8,603 bases of DNA from NCBI GenBank assembly GCA_043820985.1, contig JBDRDH010000074.1:1-8603 (forward strand), written 5' to 3'. This DNA is from JAAYXS01 sp043820985. GTDB lineage: Bacteria; Planctomycetota; Phycisphaerae; UBA1845; Fen-1342. Below are positions 1 through 6,424 of this stretch, piece by piece (position 1 is the first letter of the stretch; every line of letters starts with the position of its first letter). The translations under genes were made by a program, and so were the position numbers. Below the pieces are notes generated by a model. The model ran no database searches, was not told the DNA's origin, and saw nothing but the letters and a program-made list of their open reading frames with translations.

Positions 1-344
1 ATTAGGGGTTGCGGGGCCGGGGAGCAAGTGCCGGCGAGATTTCAGCCGTCCCTGGTGGGACTGGGGGTTATGGGGGCGTGCGGACCCGGCACTGCGTACC
101 GGGCTACGATCAGCCGTCCCTGGCGGGACGGGGATTGAGGAGGATGAGCTTGTCCTACTCACAGCCGAGACGGCTATGCTACCCGACGCTACGACGTGAC
201 GGCTGACACGGAGGGCGGCCGCTACGATGAGACGGCCATGCTACCCGACTGGCCTGTGGGCCGCAGGCTGCTACGGTGGGCGTTCGCGCGGACGTGTGGT
301 GTTCCTGTTTGACGGCCGCCCCGGCGGGCGGCCGCTACGAGGAG
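1..344. repeat. Non-coding repeat-rich region at the left edge
   Basis: No credible gene lies here; the one open frame (9-206) translates repeats. Several short repeats can be seen. A 23-24 bp unit starting cagccgtccctgg occurs at 43-66 and 111-133. A 21-bp unit with one mismatch, running from gagacggc to gctacccgac, occurs at 167-187 and 229-249. The 15-mer gggcggccgctacga occurs exactly at 213-227 and 326-340. At 160-178, cacagccg-aga-cggctatg is an imperfect hairpin whose perfect version lies at 6336-6354. Repeats of this kind are common between genes in planctomycete genomes; their function is not known. Confidence 0.7.
313..334 (-). terminator. GC-rich hairpin just after the E1-like gene, possible terminator
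   Basis: A perfect 9-bp stem, cggccgccc at 313-321 with gggcggccg at 326-334, closes a CGGC loop. It lies about 10 nt past the stop codon of the minus-strand E1-like gene, where a terminator would be expected. There is no T-tract after it in the minus direction, so it is not a classical intrinsic terminator. Its right arm is part of a repeated 15-mer, so it may simply be a repeat element. Confidence 0.35.
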
Positions 345-1415
345 TTACAGCCCTATGTAGCGGGCGTAGGTTGTGCGGGCGGTGGTGGGGTCGGAGGTGC
401 CTTTAATAATGGCGCGGCCGTCGGGGAATAGGGTGATGTGGAAATCCTCGACGGAAAAACGTAATAGAAATTCATTGAAGATGGGCCGGGTAGCGGGATC
501 CAGTCGGCGGACGATCTCCTGGAAATTCACCTGGTGGCCGGGGGAGGGCAGAATCTGCACGGCGTCGCGGCCGCACAATGTGACGGTAGTGGAGGTCTGG
601 TCGCCGGTCAGGAAGTCGTATTGGCCGTGATGGCAGCAAGGGCAGTCGCCTTGTTGATACGCGTTCTGGACATCAATCTGATGTACGCGGCCGGACCAGG
701 CGTCGATGACGGTTAGATTGCATTCCAAGTCTTCCAGGTGGCCGGACAACAGCTTCAGGGCCGCGACGGCCTGCAAGCTGGCGACGATGTTCACGATCGG
801 GGCGATTACGCCGGCGGTGTCGCAGGTCGGCAGTGAGCCGGGAGGCGGAGCGGTCGGCCAGATGCAGCGCAAACAGGGGGTTTTGCCCGGCAGGATGGGC
901 ATCACGCGCCCTTCGGCTCCCAGGCAGGCGCCGTGAATCCAGGGGATACCGGATTTGATCGCCACGTCGTTGAGCAGGTAGCGCGTCTCCAGGTTGTCGG
1001 TACCGTCCAGAATGAGCTGGACGTCGCCCAGGCAGGTTTCGGCATTAGTTGTATTGAAATCGACCACCAGGGGCTCGACGGTGACGGTCGAGTTGATTTG
1101 ACGTAATCTACGGGCGGCGGCTTCGGCCTTGGGTAGATTGTTGGCGATGTCGGTTTCGTCGAAGAGCACTTGCCGCTGGAGGTTATCCAGTTCGATAAAG
1201 TCGCGATCGATAATGCGCAAGTAACCCACGCCGGCGCGCACCATAGTATTGGCCAGCACCGAGCCGAGGGCGCCACAGCCCAGGAGTGCCACGCGTGATA
1301 GAACCAATCGCCGTTGGCCGGCGGGGCCAATTGGCGGAAACAGTATCTGACGCGAGTAGCGGGCTAATGTCGCATCCGTCAGCTCATCGTTGGATTGGTG
1401 GTCGGATGGAGGCAC
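345..1415 (-). CDS. ThiF/MoeB/HesA family E1-like adenylyltransferase
   Basis: This 356-residue protein belongs to the ThiF/MoeB/HesA E1-like family, which uses ATP to adenylylate the C-terminal glycine of a ThiS- or MoaD-like sulfur carrier in the cytoplasm. Seen in the sequence: the N-terminal RYSRQIL segment (19-25), nucleotide-binding GCGALG (46-51), IIDRDFIELDNLQRQ (68-82), DGTDN (137-141), paired zinc-site motifs CLRC (181-184) and CPCC (258-261), and Cys198 in the TCDTAGV segment where the family's catalytic cysteine sits. Residues from about 275 form a C-terminal extension ending LFPDGRAIIKGT...YARYIG, a non-rhodanese tail I recall from longer MoeB/ThiF-like proteins. The start is GTG, with GGAGAG at 1420-1425. 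It sits 14 nt after the membrane-protein gene, so the two are probably cotranscribed. ThiF, MoeB and HesA cannot be separated here because no carrier or pathway gene is adjacent. Confidence 0.93.
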   Translation of the reverse strand: MPPSDHQSNDELTDATLARYSRQILFPPIGPAGQRRLVLSRVALLGCGALGSVLANTMVRAGVGYLRIIDRDFIELDNLQRQVLFDETDIANNLPKAEAAARRLRQINSTVTVEPLVVDFNTTNAETCLGDVQLILDGTDNLETRYLLNDVAIKSGIPWIHGACLGAEGRVMPILPGKTPCLRCIWPTAPPPGSLPTCDTAGVIAPIVNIVASLQAVAALKLLSGHLEDLECNLTVIDAWSGRVHQIDVQNAYQQGDCPCCHHGQYDFLTGDQTSTTVTLCGRDAVQILPSPGHQVNFQEIVRRLDPATRPIFNEFLLRFSVEDFHITLFPDGRAIIKGTSDPTTARTTYARYIGL

Positions 1416-1419
1416 GTTA

Positions 1420-1425
1420 CTCTCC
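1420..1425 (-). promoter_or_regulatory. Ribosome binding site supporting the GTG start
   Basis: On the minus strand the 14-nt gap after the upstream stop codon contains GGAGAG, placed 4 nt before the GTG at 1415 (6 nt counted from GGAG). This supports the GTG start of the E1-like gene and its translation as the second gene of a two-gene message. Confidence 0.65.
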
Positions 1426-1429
1426 AGAG

Positions 1430-1873
1430 TTACTCATGCTCGAATGGTTCGTCTTCCAACCTGGCTTGGGCGCGTTGGTACTGCCATTGGGCCCAGGCGG
1501 CGCGGGCCGCGCTGAGGTTTAGCGCGCCGAACAAGAGTAACAGAATGCCCTGCATGTCACTGTAAGCGATCCAGATAGCGCCGATGACGAGGCAGCCGCC
1601 GGCCGCGAGTGTCGCCATAAAGAAATCGAGTGCATCGGCCCCGGGCGCGCGAACGAATGTCATGAAAGTTGTGATCAGCAGTCCGATCCCGACCACACGG
1701 GCACCCCAAACCAGCGCAGAAACCGAGGCATTGTAGACAATGCTATCGCTTCTACCTTCCAATCCCAGCATAAAGCCGACATACAGAAACAAGCCGGCCG
1801 AGACCAGCGAGAGAATTATGGATTCCCGCCCGGGTGGAGGGGTGTAGCGGGCGTATGGCTGTTGATCGCTCAT
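1430..1873 (-). CDS. Small four-helix membrane protein of unknown function
   Basis: I do not recognise this 147-residue protein. It shows four hydrophobic stretches that look like membrane helices: about 18-37, 51-74, 82-104 and 107-126. The N-terminus is short, polar and proline-containing (YTPPPGRES), and the C-terminus is charged and helical, ending in acidic residues (about 127-147), so both ends are probably on the same side of the membrane. There are no conspicuous catalytic or metal-binding motifs. The ATG start is supported by GAGGAGG 7 nt upstream. It is the first gene of a probable two-gene operon with the E1-like enzyme. Nothing in the sequence ties it to sulfur-carrier chemistry, so the pairing may be incidental. 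Confidence 0.85.
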   Translation of the reverse strand: MSDQQPYARYTPPPGRESIILSLVSAGLFLYVGFMLGLEGRSDSIVYNASVSALVWGARVVGIGLLITTFMTFVRAPGADALDFFMATLAAGGCLVIGAIWIAYSDMQGILLLLFGALNLSAARAAWAQWQYQRAQARLEDEPFEHE

Positions 1874-1880
1874 AGCGCGG

Positions 1881-1887
1881 CCTCCTC
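1881..1887 (-). promoter_or_regulatory. Strong Shine-Dalgarno site for the membrane-protein gene
   Basis: The minus strand reads GAGGAGG with 7 nt to the ATG at 1873. This is the strongest ribosome binding site in the window and fixes the start of the membrane-protein gene. Confidence 0.8.
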
Positions 1888-1921
1888 AAATTCAGATGCG
1901 ATTCTTGCTCGTGGCTGTGCC

Positions 1922-1950
1922 ATCGTAGTCGGCGAGAGGCGTGGCGTCAT
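1922..1950 (-). promoter_or_regulatory. Possible sigma70-type promoter of the minus-strand operon
   Basis: On the minus strand, ATGACG (1945-1950) and TACGAT (1922-1927) are 17 nt apart, each matching four of six consensus bases. Transcription would start near 1915, giving a leader of about 40 nt with the GAGGAGG site inside it. The spacing and position are right, but the match is modest. Confidence 0.35.
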
Positions 1951-2010
1951 GTGGATTGTGAGCGCCAGAGGCGTGCAGGTTGCGGGCCACTATCGGCGGG
2001 GCTGATCAGA

Positions 2011-2233
2011 GCCCCAAGCGCCAGCGCGGGGTCTTCGGGACAGACCATTGACTTTCGGACCCGCTCGCTGGCGCTGCGTGGTCGGATGGGGGCAGGTAGG
2101 GTAACCCTCGCTGGCGCTTCGGGCTCGGATTGACCCGCTCGCTGGCGCTCGGGGCTCGGATTGACCCGCTCGCTGGCGCTCGGGGCTCGGATTTGGGGGC
2201 GCTGGCTGGTGCTGCGCGTTCGGATTGGGGGGG
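2011..2233. repeat. Cluster of GCTGGCGCT-family repeats
   Basis: A GC-rich unit of about 31 bp with core ctcgctggcgct followed by a ggctcggattg tail is present in several copies: about 2060-2086 (variant), 2106-2132, 2134-2164, 2165-2193 and 2200-2227 (degenerate). Copies at 2134 and 2165 are nearly identical with a period of 31. A partial copy in the opposite orientation, gccccaagcgccagcg, lies at 2011-2026. The same family recurs at 6198-6397, including an identical 23-mer (2211-2233 and 6375-6397). Open frames across this block on either strand are repeat translations, not genes. The region 1951-2368 holds no other recognisable feature beyond a weak possible promoter (TTGTGC 2296-2301, TACCAT 2319-2324) for the protease gene. 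Confidence 0.85.
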
Positions 2234-2368
2234 GGCGGTTATACGCGGGGGGAATGAGTGTAACGGGTGTGACAAGTTCCTACAGCGGGTTGCCCTTGTG
2301 CGAGAAGTGGGGCGTGTCTACCATGCACGAGCAGGTAGTTCACATTTGCGCGTTTCCGCGAGGTGTTC

Positions 2369-3328
2369 ATGAATCGACGTTATGTGGCCGGCTTTATTTC
2401 ACTGTTGGTGTGTCTGGCGGGTTTCGCGCGGGCCGAGGTGATCACGCTGAAGGATGGGCAGCGGATTCATGCCGAGGTGTTGCGCGAGTATGCTGATCGG
2501 GTGGTGCTCGATCTGGGCTTCGACCTGCTGTCGGTGCCGCGCGGGCAGATTCTGTCCATTGATTCAGAGGATTCAGCCACGGCGGAGGTTAAACCCGACG
2601 CCGTCGAAATGACCGAGCACTTGTACAGCACGGCCCGTTTGCCGGTGCAGAGTGTCAAGTTGCTGGCCGAGCGGTTCGGCGAGGGGGTGGTGCTCGTATC
2701 GGTACCGGGTACGATGGGGAGCGGCTTTTTCATCAGCGAGACCGGCCACCTGATCACCAATTTTCACGTGATCGAGGGTGAAACGCGCATCGCCATCACG
2801 GTTTTCCGCAAGGCGGGGGATGAGTTCAAGCGGCAGAAGTTCGAGGAAGTGAATATCATCGCCACCAATCCGTTTTTGGATCTGGCGTTGCTGAAAGTTG
2901 ATCTGCCGGAGGGTTATACGCCGGTAACCACGTATCTGGCGGCCGACGAGAACGTACGCGACGCGGACGCGGTCTTCGCGATTGGCAATCCGCTGGGTCT
3001 GGAACGCAGCATTTCCGAGGGGATCATCGGCAAACGCAACCGAGCCGATACCGGGCTGGTGTATATCCAGACCACCACGCAGATCAATCCCGGCAATTCG
3101 GGTGGGCCGCTGTTCAATAACCGCGGCGAGGTGATAGGCGTCACCAACATGAAGATCCTGGGCGGTGAAGGGCTCGGGTTTGCCATTCCGACGCGGTATG
3201 TGATTGATTTTCTGAAGAACCGCGATGCGTTCGCATATAACAGCGAGAGTTCCGAGGCCGGATACCGCTACCTGCAGCCCGCGGCGCGGGAAAGCGCGGA
3301 GGCGCCCGGTTTTCTGAAACAGGATTAG
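2369..3328 (+). CDS. Exported HtrA/DegP-like trypsin-fold serine protease without PDZ domain
   Basis: This 319-residue protein is an S1C-type serine protease, a family that degrades misfolded proteins outside the cytoplasm. A Sec signal peptide covers about 1-22 (MNRRYVAG to AGFARA). Residues about 23-65 form a small beta-rich unit (ITLKDGQRIHAEV, VPRGQILSID) resembling SH3-like domains. The protease domain spans about 85-285 with a complete catalytic triad: His133 in TNFHVIEG, Asp171 in FLDLALLKV and Ser244 in NPGNSGGPL. A polar tail of about 35 residues ends the protein. No PDZ domain follows, unlike DegP or DegQ of roughly 450 residues. I chose the ATG at 2369; a GTG at 2363 is in frame but has no ribosome site, while GAGGTG (2360-2365) precedes the ATG at short spacing. 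It leads a plus-strand run of three exported-protein genes, 93 nt before the next. Confidence 0.92.
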   Translation: MNRRYVAGFISLLVCLAGFARAEVITLKDGQRIHAEVLREYADRVVLDLGFDLLSVPRGQILSIDSEDSATAEVKPDAVEMTEHLYSTARLPVQSVKLLAERFGEGVVLVSVPGTMGSGFFISETGHLITNFHVIEGETRIAITVFRKAGDEFKRQKFEEVNIIATNPFLDLALLKVDLPEGYTPVTTYLAADENVRDADAVFAIGNPLGLERSISEGIIGKRNRADTGLVYIQTTTQINPGNSGGPLFNNRGEVIGVTNMKILGGEGLGFAIPTRYVIDFLKNRDAFAYNSESSEAGYRYLQPAARESAEAPGFLKQD

Positions 3329-3332
3329 GCCG

Positions 3333-3357
3333 GCGGGTTGTTTGAGAATACAACCGC
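3333..3357 (+). terminator. Imperfect hairpin after the protease gene
   Basis: Just past the protease stop codon, gcgggttgt (3333-3341) can pair with acaaccgc (3350-3357), giving an 8-bp stem with one bulged G and an 8-nt loop. There is no T-tract after it, so it may attenuate transcription, protect the 3' end or mean nothing. It bears on whether the protease and the following gene share one message. Confidence 0.3.
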
Positions 3358-3411
3358 GTGGCGGTCACCGGCTTGAGAGAAGCAACCAAATCGTTAGGTC
3401 ATGGAGAAACA

Positions 3412-3416
3412 GAGGA
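3412..3416 (+). promoter_or_regulatory. Ribosome binding site that decides the start of the 602-residue protein
   Basis: GAGGA lies 5 nt before the ATG at 3422. The earlier in-frame ATG at 3401 has only a weak taggt upstream and would put MEKQRIT before the signal peptide. The site therefore favours translation from 3422. Confidence 0.6.
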
Positions 3417-3421
3417 TCACT

Positions 3422-5230
3422 ATGAGACGCGCACATTTATACATCACGCTGATTCTGACGTTGGGCATCCTCCAGGGCGCGCTGGCGCAGGACCGTAAGA
3501 ATGCTGGTCCTGATCCGGCCGAGTGGGTTCCGGCCGAGGCCATTGTGTACGTGGGTATCACCGACATGCAGCACACCTGGGCGAATTACCAGAAGACGCT
3601 CAAATATAAGAGCATGACCGATCCGGAAATGGCCGAGGTCGGCGGCATGCCCAATATCGGAGGCGCGGTGCTGAAAAAGGTTAAAGAGCGTCTGGGCCGC
3701 GTACTGGACGTGGATCCCGATGAACTCAAGAGTCCCTTCGCCGGGCCGATGGCGCTTTACGCCACGGTGCCCGCGGGCGGGGCTTTTGATGACATCGAGC
3801 CCGGCCTGATCGCGGGCGTCGGCGACGCGGAATTAATGAAGCGCTACTTTGACACAATCGTGGCACGGCTGAAGGAAGCCGCGGATGGTTATGAATCGAT
3901 CACGGCCGGCGGCGAGACCATTCACGTCTTCACTTCCGAGGGCGGAGATGGCGAGGGGGGCGAGGAAGATGAGTTTGATTTTGATGAACCCACCATGGGT
4001 CCGGACGCCATCATGGGATTCATAGACGAGGCACTCGACAAAATCTTCTCGTTAGAACATCTGCCGCCGAAGATGGCGGTTTGCCTGACTGAAGAACGGT
4101 TGCTGGTGTCGCGGACGGCGGATCACATCCGGGCCGCACTGGCGCGCAGCGGGGGCAGTCGCACGCTGGCTGACAGCGACGATCACCAGGCACTACTGCG
4201 GCATCGGCGGCCGATCGGCGAGGTGCGCTTGCTGGTTAACCTGCCGCGCATTTTCGAGCTGGCCAAGGCCGAGGGAGCGGATCAGGATGAGTTGCAGAGC
4301 AAGTTGCGCGTGATTGGCGCCCAGGGGTTGCGCAGCCTGGTGGGTCATATGCGGCTCAGCACGAAGTCCTACGATACCAAATTAGAGCTGATGTTTCTGA
4401 TGCGGGGTGAACGCTCCGGACTGGCCAAGCTGCTGAGCATGGAAAATAGACCGGTTTCGCCACCGGACTCAGTGCAAGCCGCGGCGGGCGCGTATGTCTG
4501 TTTCAATATTGATCCGCCGAAGCTGCTGGATGAGATCCTCAATATGGTTGCCCAGGAGGATCCGGAAAGCGCGGAGCAAGCTCGGGCCGGCATGGAGGAG
4601 GTGCCGCTGGGAGAGCATACGGTCAACATTCGCAAGGACCTCTTCGACCATCTCAGCGGGCCACTGGCGCTCGACGTGACGATAAACAAACCATACGGGG
4701 CGGGCTCGCTTAAGGCTTTGGTGACGCTGGGCCATCGCAATCGCGAAGCCCTCAGCCGCTTTTTCAGCATTCTGCCCAACATGGCTCCGCCGCGCGATTT
4801 CCAGGGCACGCAGATTTTCCCCAATGCTAATGGGCTGATGCATTTCGCGATAGCGGCGGATCGCATTTTGGCGGGCAATCAGGCCGCGGTTGAGACGGCG
4901 CTGTCGGCGACAGCCACGGAGTCTTTGGCGGAAGAAGCCAACTTCCGGCGCGCCAAGCGGCTGGTCCCCGAGGAAGCCTGGGGCACGATCTATTTCGATG
5001 GGCGCAAGATGCTTGAAGGCTTGATGGGATTGACAGCCAAACAGGCCGAACTGGTGGGTGATCCGGCCGGGATGATCACGGGCATGCTGGCCATGGCCGG
5101 CGTGGATTTCTCGGATACGCCCCAGAACCGCAAGATGCTGGAATATACATCCGTCAACCTGTTTACCGTGGCCACCACGCCGGACGGCGTGCAACTTACG
5201 TACGTAGTCCTCAAAGCGGAGCAGGAGTAA
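3422..5230 (+). CDS. Large secreted protein of unknown function with internal two-fold repeat
   Basis: I cannot name a function for this 602-residue protein. It starts with a Sec signal peptide (MRRAHLYITLILTLG to ALAQ, about 1-23) and has no later membrane helix, so it is probably periplasmic or secreted. Two halves share the same order of motifs. The first has AIVYVGITDM (40-49), FAGPMALY (106-113), IAGVGDAELMKRYF (130-143), GGETIHVF (163-170), AVCLTEERLLVSR (219-231) and HQALLRHRRPIGEVRLLVN (255-273). The second has AYVCFNI (357-363), LSGPLALDV (411-419), LVTLGHRNREALSRFF (433-448), FQGTQIF (460-466), FAIAADRILAGN (475-486) and NFRRAKRLVPEEAWGTIYF (507-525). A very acidic glycine-rich linker (about 174-190) interrupts the first half. 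The general look resembles DUF3352-like secreted proteins, from memory only. The next gene starts 18 nt after its stop. Confidence 0.87.
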   Translation: MRRAHLYITLILTLGILQGALAQDRKNAGPDPAEWVPAEAIVYVGITDMQHTWANYQKTLKYKSMTDPEMAEVGGMPNIGGAVLKKVKERLGRVLDVDPDELKSPFAGPMALYATVPAGGAFDDIEPGLIAGVGDAELMKRYFDTIVARLKEAADGYESITAGGETIHVFTSEGGDGEGGEEDEFDFDEPTMGPDAIMGFIDEALDKIFSLEHLPPKMAVCLTEERLLVSRTADHIRAALARSGGSRTLADSDDHQALLRHRRPIGEVRLLVNLPRIFELAKAEGADQDELQSKLRVIGAQGLRSLVGHMRLSTKSYDTKLELMFLMRGERSGLAKLLSMENRPVSPPDSVQAAAGAYVCFNIDPPKLLDEILNMVAQEDPESAEQARAGMEEVPLGEHTVNIRKDLFDHLSGPLALDVTINKPYGAGSLKALVTLGHRNREALSRFFSILPNMAPPRDFQGTQIFPNANGLMHFAIAADRILAGNQAAVETALSATATESLAEEANFRRAKRLVPEEAWGTIYFDGRKMLEGLMGLTAKQAELVGDPAGMITGMLAMAGVDFSDTPQNRKMLEYTSVNLFTVATTPDGVQLTYVVLKAEQE

Positions 5231-5237
5231 AGCTCCA

Positions 5238-5243
5238 GAGGTG
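5238..5243 (+). promoter_or_regulatory. Ribosome binding site favouring the second of two adjacent ATGs
   Basis: GAGGTG is only 2 nt from the ATG at 5246 but 5 nt from the ATG at 5249. The second codon of the ATGATG pair is therefore the better start for the lipoprotein gene. Confidence 0.5.
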
Positions 5244-5248
5244 CCATG

Positions 5249-6094
5249 ATGTATAGGGAGTCACGCGGGCGTGCCGGTTACAGGCTGGCGCGGGAATGGC
5301 TCGTGGGGCTGGTCGCGTATGCCATCTTGATTGCGCCGGTCGGTTGTGAGTTTCAGAACCTGCTGTTGAATGGCTCGATTGATCCGAGTCAGCTTACGTC
5401 GGAGTCCACGGGGCTGTTTGTCAATGGCGGCACGGATGGTTCGGTACTGGCCGCCGGTCGGAACGCGGCTGGGGATCAGTTCTTCATCTACGGTAATCCG
5501 AGCGCCAACGCCGGCGTGGGGAGCATCGATTCGATTCGTGTGATTCAGGCTGACGGATCGGAGTCGAGCGTGGTCTTTGAATATGGCTGGCCGGTCTACG
5601 CGCGTGGCCCGGCTGGCAGTTACGTGTTGCTTGAGTATCAGCAACAGGGTGATGGTTTATCGGTTACGGTGACCGTACACGATGCCGCTACCGGCACCGA
5701 CAGCACACATGAGGTTGTAGTGGATCTGTCACAGACGGCCGAGCAGGTCGCCGCGGCGGTGCAGGCGCTGACCGGCCGGACGGTCGAGGTGCCGACGGCG
5801 CCGAGCGGATTGACTTCGAAGCAAGATCAACGGTCGCTGGGGACGTTCCTGACGGGCGTGCTGATAGCGACCACGCTGGCGACCACACTGGTGATACTCG
5901 GGCAGGTTTTCGTTGGTTTGCACACCGTAGTGGATGCCCTGGTCCGGGCCACGTTAATCCTGGTGTTTTGGCCAGTGTTCCTGATTGGGGCGCTGTTCAA
6001 CCAGCTTGGCGGCGCGGTGATCGAGATCGAGTTTCTCAGCCTGACGGAAATATTCGGGACTTTGCCCGATCCGCCGGTGGTGGTGATTAGTTGA
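5249..6094 (+). CDS. Probable lipoprotein with two C-terminal membrane helices, function unknown
   Basis: This 281-residue protein is not recognised. The N-terminus has basic residues followed by a hydrophobic stretch ending IAPVGC; Cys33 would be the lipidated residue of a lipobox, though proline at position -3 is unusual. Residues about 34-185 are polar and beta-rich, with GSVLAAGRNAAGDQFFIYGN (64-83) and several valine/threonine strands (about 130-160) resembling a small extracytoplasmic beta domain. Two hydrophobic segments, about 198-223 and 229-255, look like a membrane hairpin, which is uncommon in a lipoprotein. If Cys33 is not lipidated, the N-terminus would instead be a signal anchor or an ordinary signal peptide. 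The gene starts 18 nt after the preceding stop, so the two are almost certainly cotranscribed. Repeats, not an obvious terminator, follow it. Confidence 0.82.
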   Translation: MYRESRGRAGYRLAREWLVGLVAYAILIAPVGCEFQNLLLNGSIDPSQLTSESTGLFVNGGTDGSVLAAGRNAAGDQFFIYGNPSANAGVGSIDSIRVIQADGSESSVVFEYGWPVYARGPAGSYVLLEYQQQGDGLSVTVTVHDAATGTDSTHEVVVDLSQTAEQVAAAVQALTGRTVEVPTAPSGLTSKQDQRSLGTFLTGVLIATTLATTLVILGQVFVGLHTVVDALVRATLILVFWPVFLIGALFNQLGGAVIEIEFLSLTEIFGTLPDPPVVVIS

Positions 6095-6113
6095 GGGGGG
6101 GCGGAACCGCCAT

Positions 6114-6140
6114 GACGCCAAGAGCGTCAAGGACGCCAAG
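6114..6140 (+). repeat. Three tandem 9-nt units (gacgccaag type)
   Basis: The units gacgccaag, agcgtcaag and gacgccaag follow one another without gaps, the first and third being identical. Degenerate tandem copies of acgccaag are a known kind of intergenic repeat in GC-rich bacteria. It lies 19 nt after the lipoprotein stop codon. The first unit can pair with the second (gacgc with gcgtc), a stem too short to call a terminator. Confidence 0.55.
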
Positions 6141-6197
6141 AAGAATTGATAGTGTTGGCGATTGGAACAACCCTTGGATCCTTAGATTCTCGCGCAA

Positions 6198-6397
6198 CCC
6201 ACTCGCTGGCGCTCGGGGCTCGGATTGAGGGGACGTGTTGTTAATCCTCGCTGGCGCTTCGGGCTCGGATTGGGCGCTTGCTGGCGCTGTGCGTTTGGAT
6301 TGGTCGGCCTGCGAGACGCGGGCCGCTACATTTCTCACAGCCGAGACGGCTGTGTTACCTGGGCGCTTGCTGGCGCTGCGCGTTCGGATTGGGGGGG
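6198..6397. repeat. Second cluster of GCTGGCGCT-family repeats between convergent genes
   Basis: Copies of the same family as at 2060-2233 lie at about 6198-6227, 6244-6271, 6272-6301 and 6361-6391. The last two share the start gggcgcttgctggcgctg exactly and are 89 bp apart, enclosing a different hairpin-forming repeat (6336-6354). A 23-mer here (6375-6397) is identical to 2211-2233. The block occupies the gap between the plus-strand lipoprotein gene and the minus-strand PpiC-like gene. No gene is supported in 6095-6424; the open frames translate repeats. Confidence 0.82.
6336..6354. repeat. Perfect 8-bp hairpin repeat (cacagccg-aga-cggctgtg)
   Basis: cacagccg pairs perfectly with cggctgtg around an aga loop. 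An imperfect copy stands at 160-178. Flanking sequence is also shared in part: a ggccgctac motif precedes this one at 6321-6329 and occurs near the other at 217-225. There is no T-tract on either side, so it is better described as a repeat element than a terminator. Confidence 0.65.
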
Positions 6398-6424
6398 ATA
6401 GTTGCGTTGGTTGGGACTGCGGGT

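Noticed and set aside
9..206. Open frame of 65 codons at the left edge
   Set aside because: It is composed of repeat sequence, with no ribosome site or protein-like features.
2006..2275. Minus-strand open frame rich in APASGS and SPKRQRG-type motifs
   Set aside because: These motifs arise from translating the GCTGGCGCT repeats, a common mis-annotation.
2161..2496. Plus-strand open frame overlapping the protease start
   Set aside because: It begins inside the repeats and overlaps the signal-peptide region of the protease gene in another frame.
4469..5194. Minus-strand open frame of 241 codons
   Set aside because: It is antisense to the 602-residue secreted protein and shows no recognisable motif.
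6100..6111. ggcgg-aa-ccgcc inverted repeat after the lipoprotein stop, as a terminator
   Set aside because: The loop would be only 2 nt and no T-tract follows.
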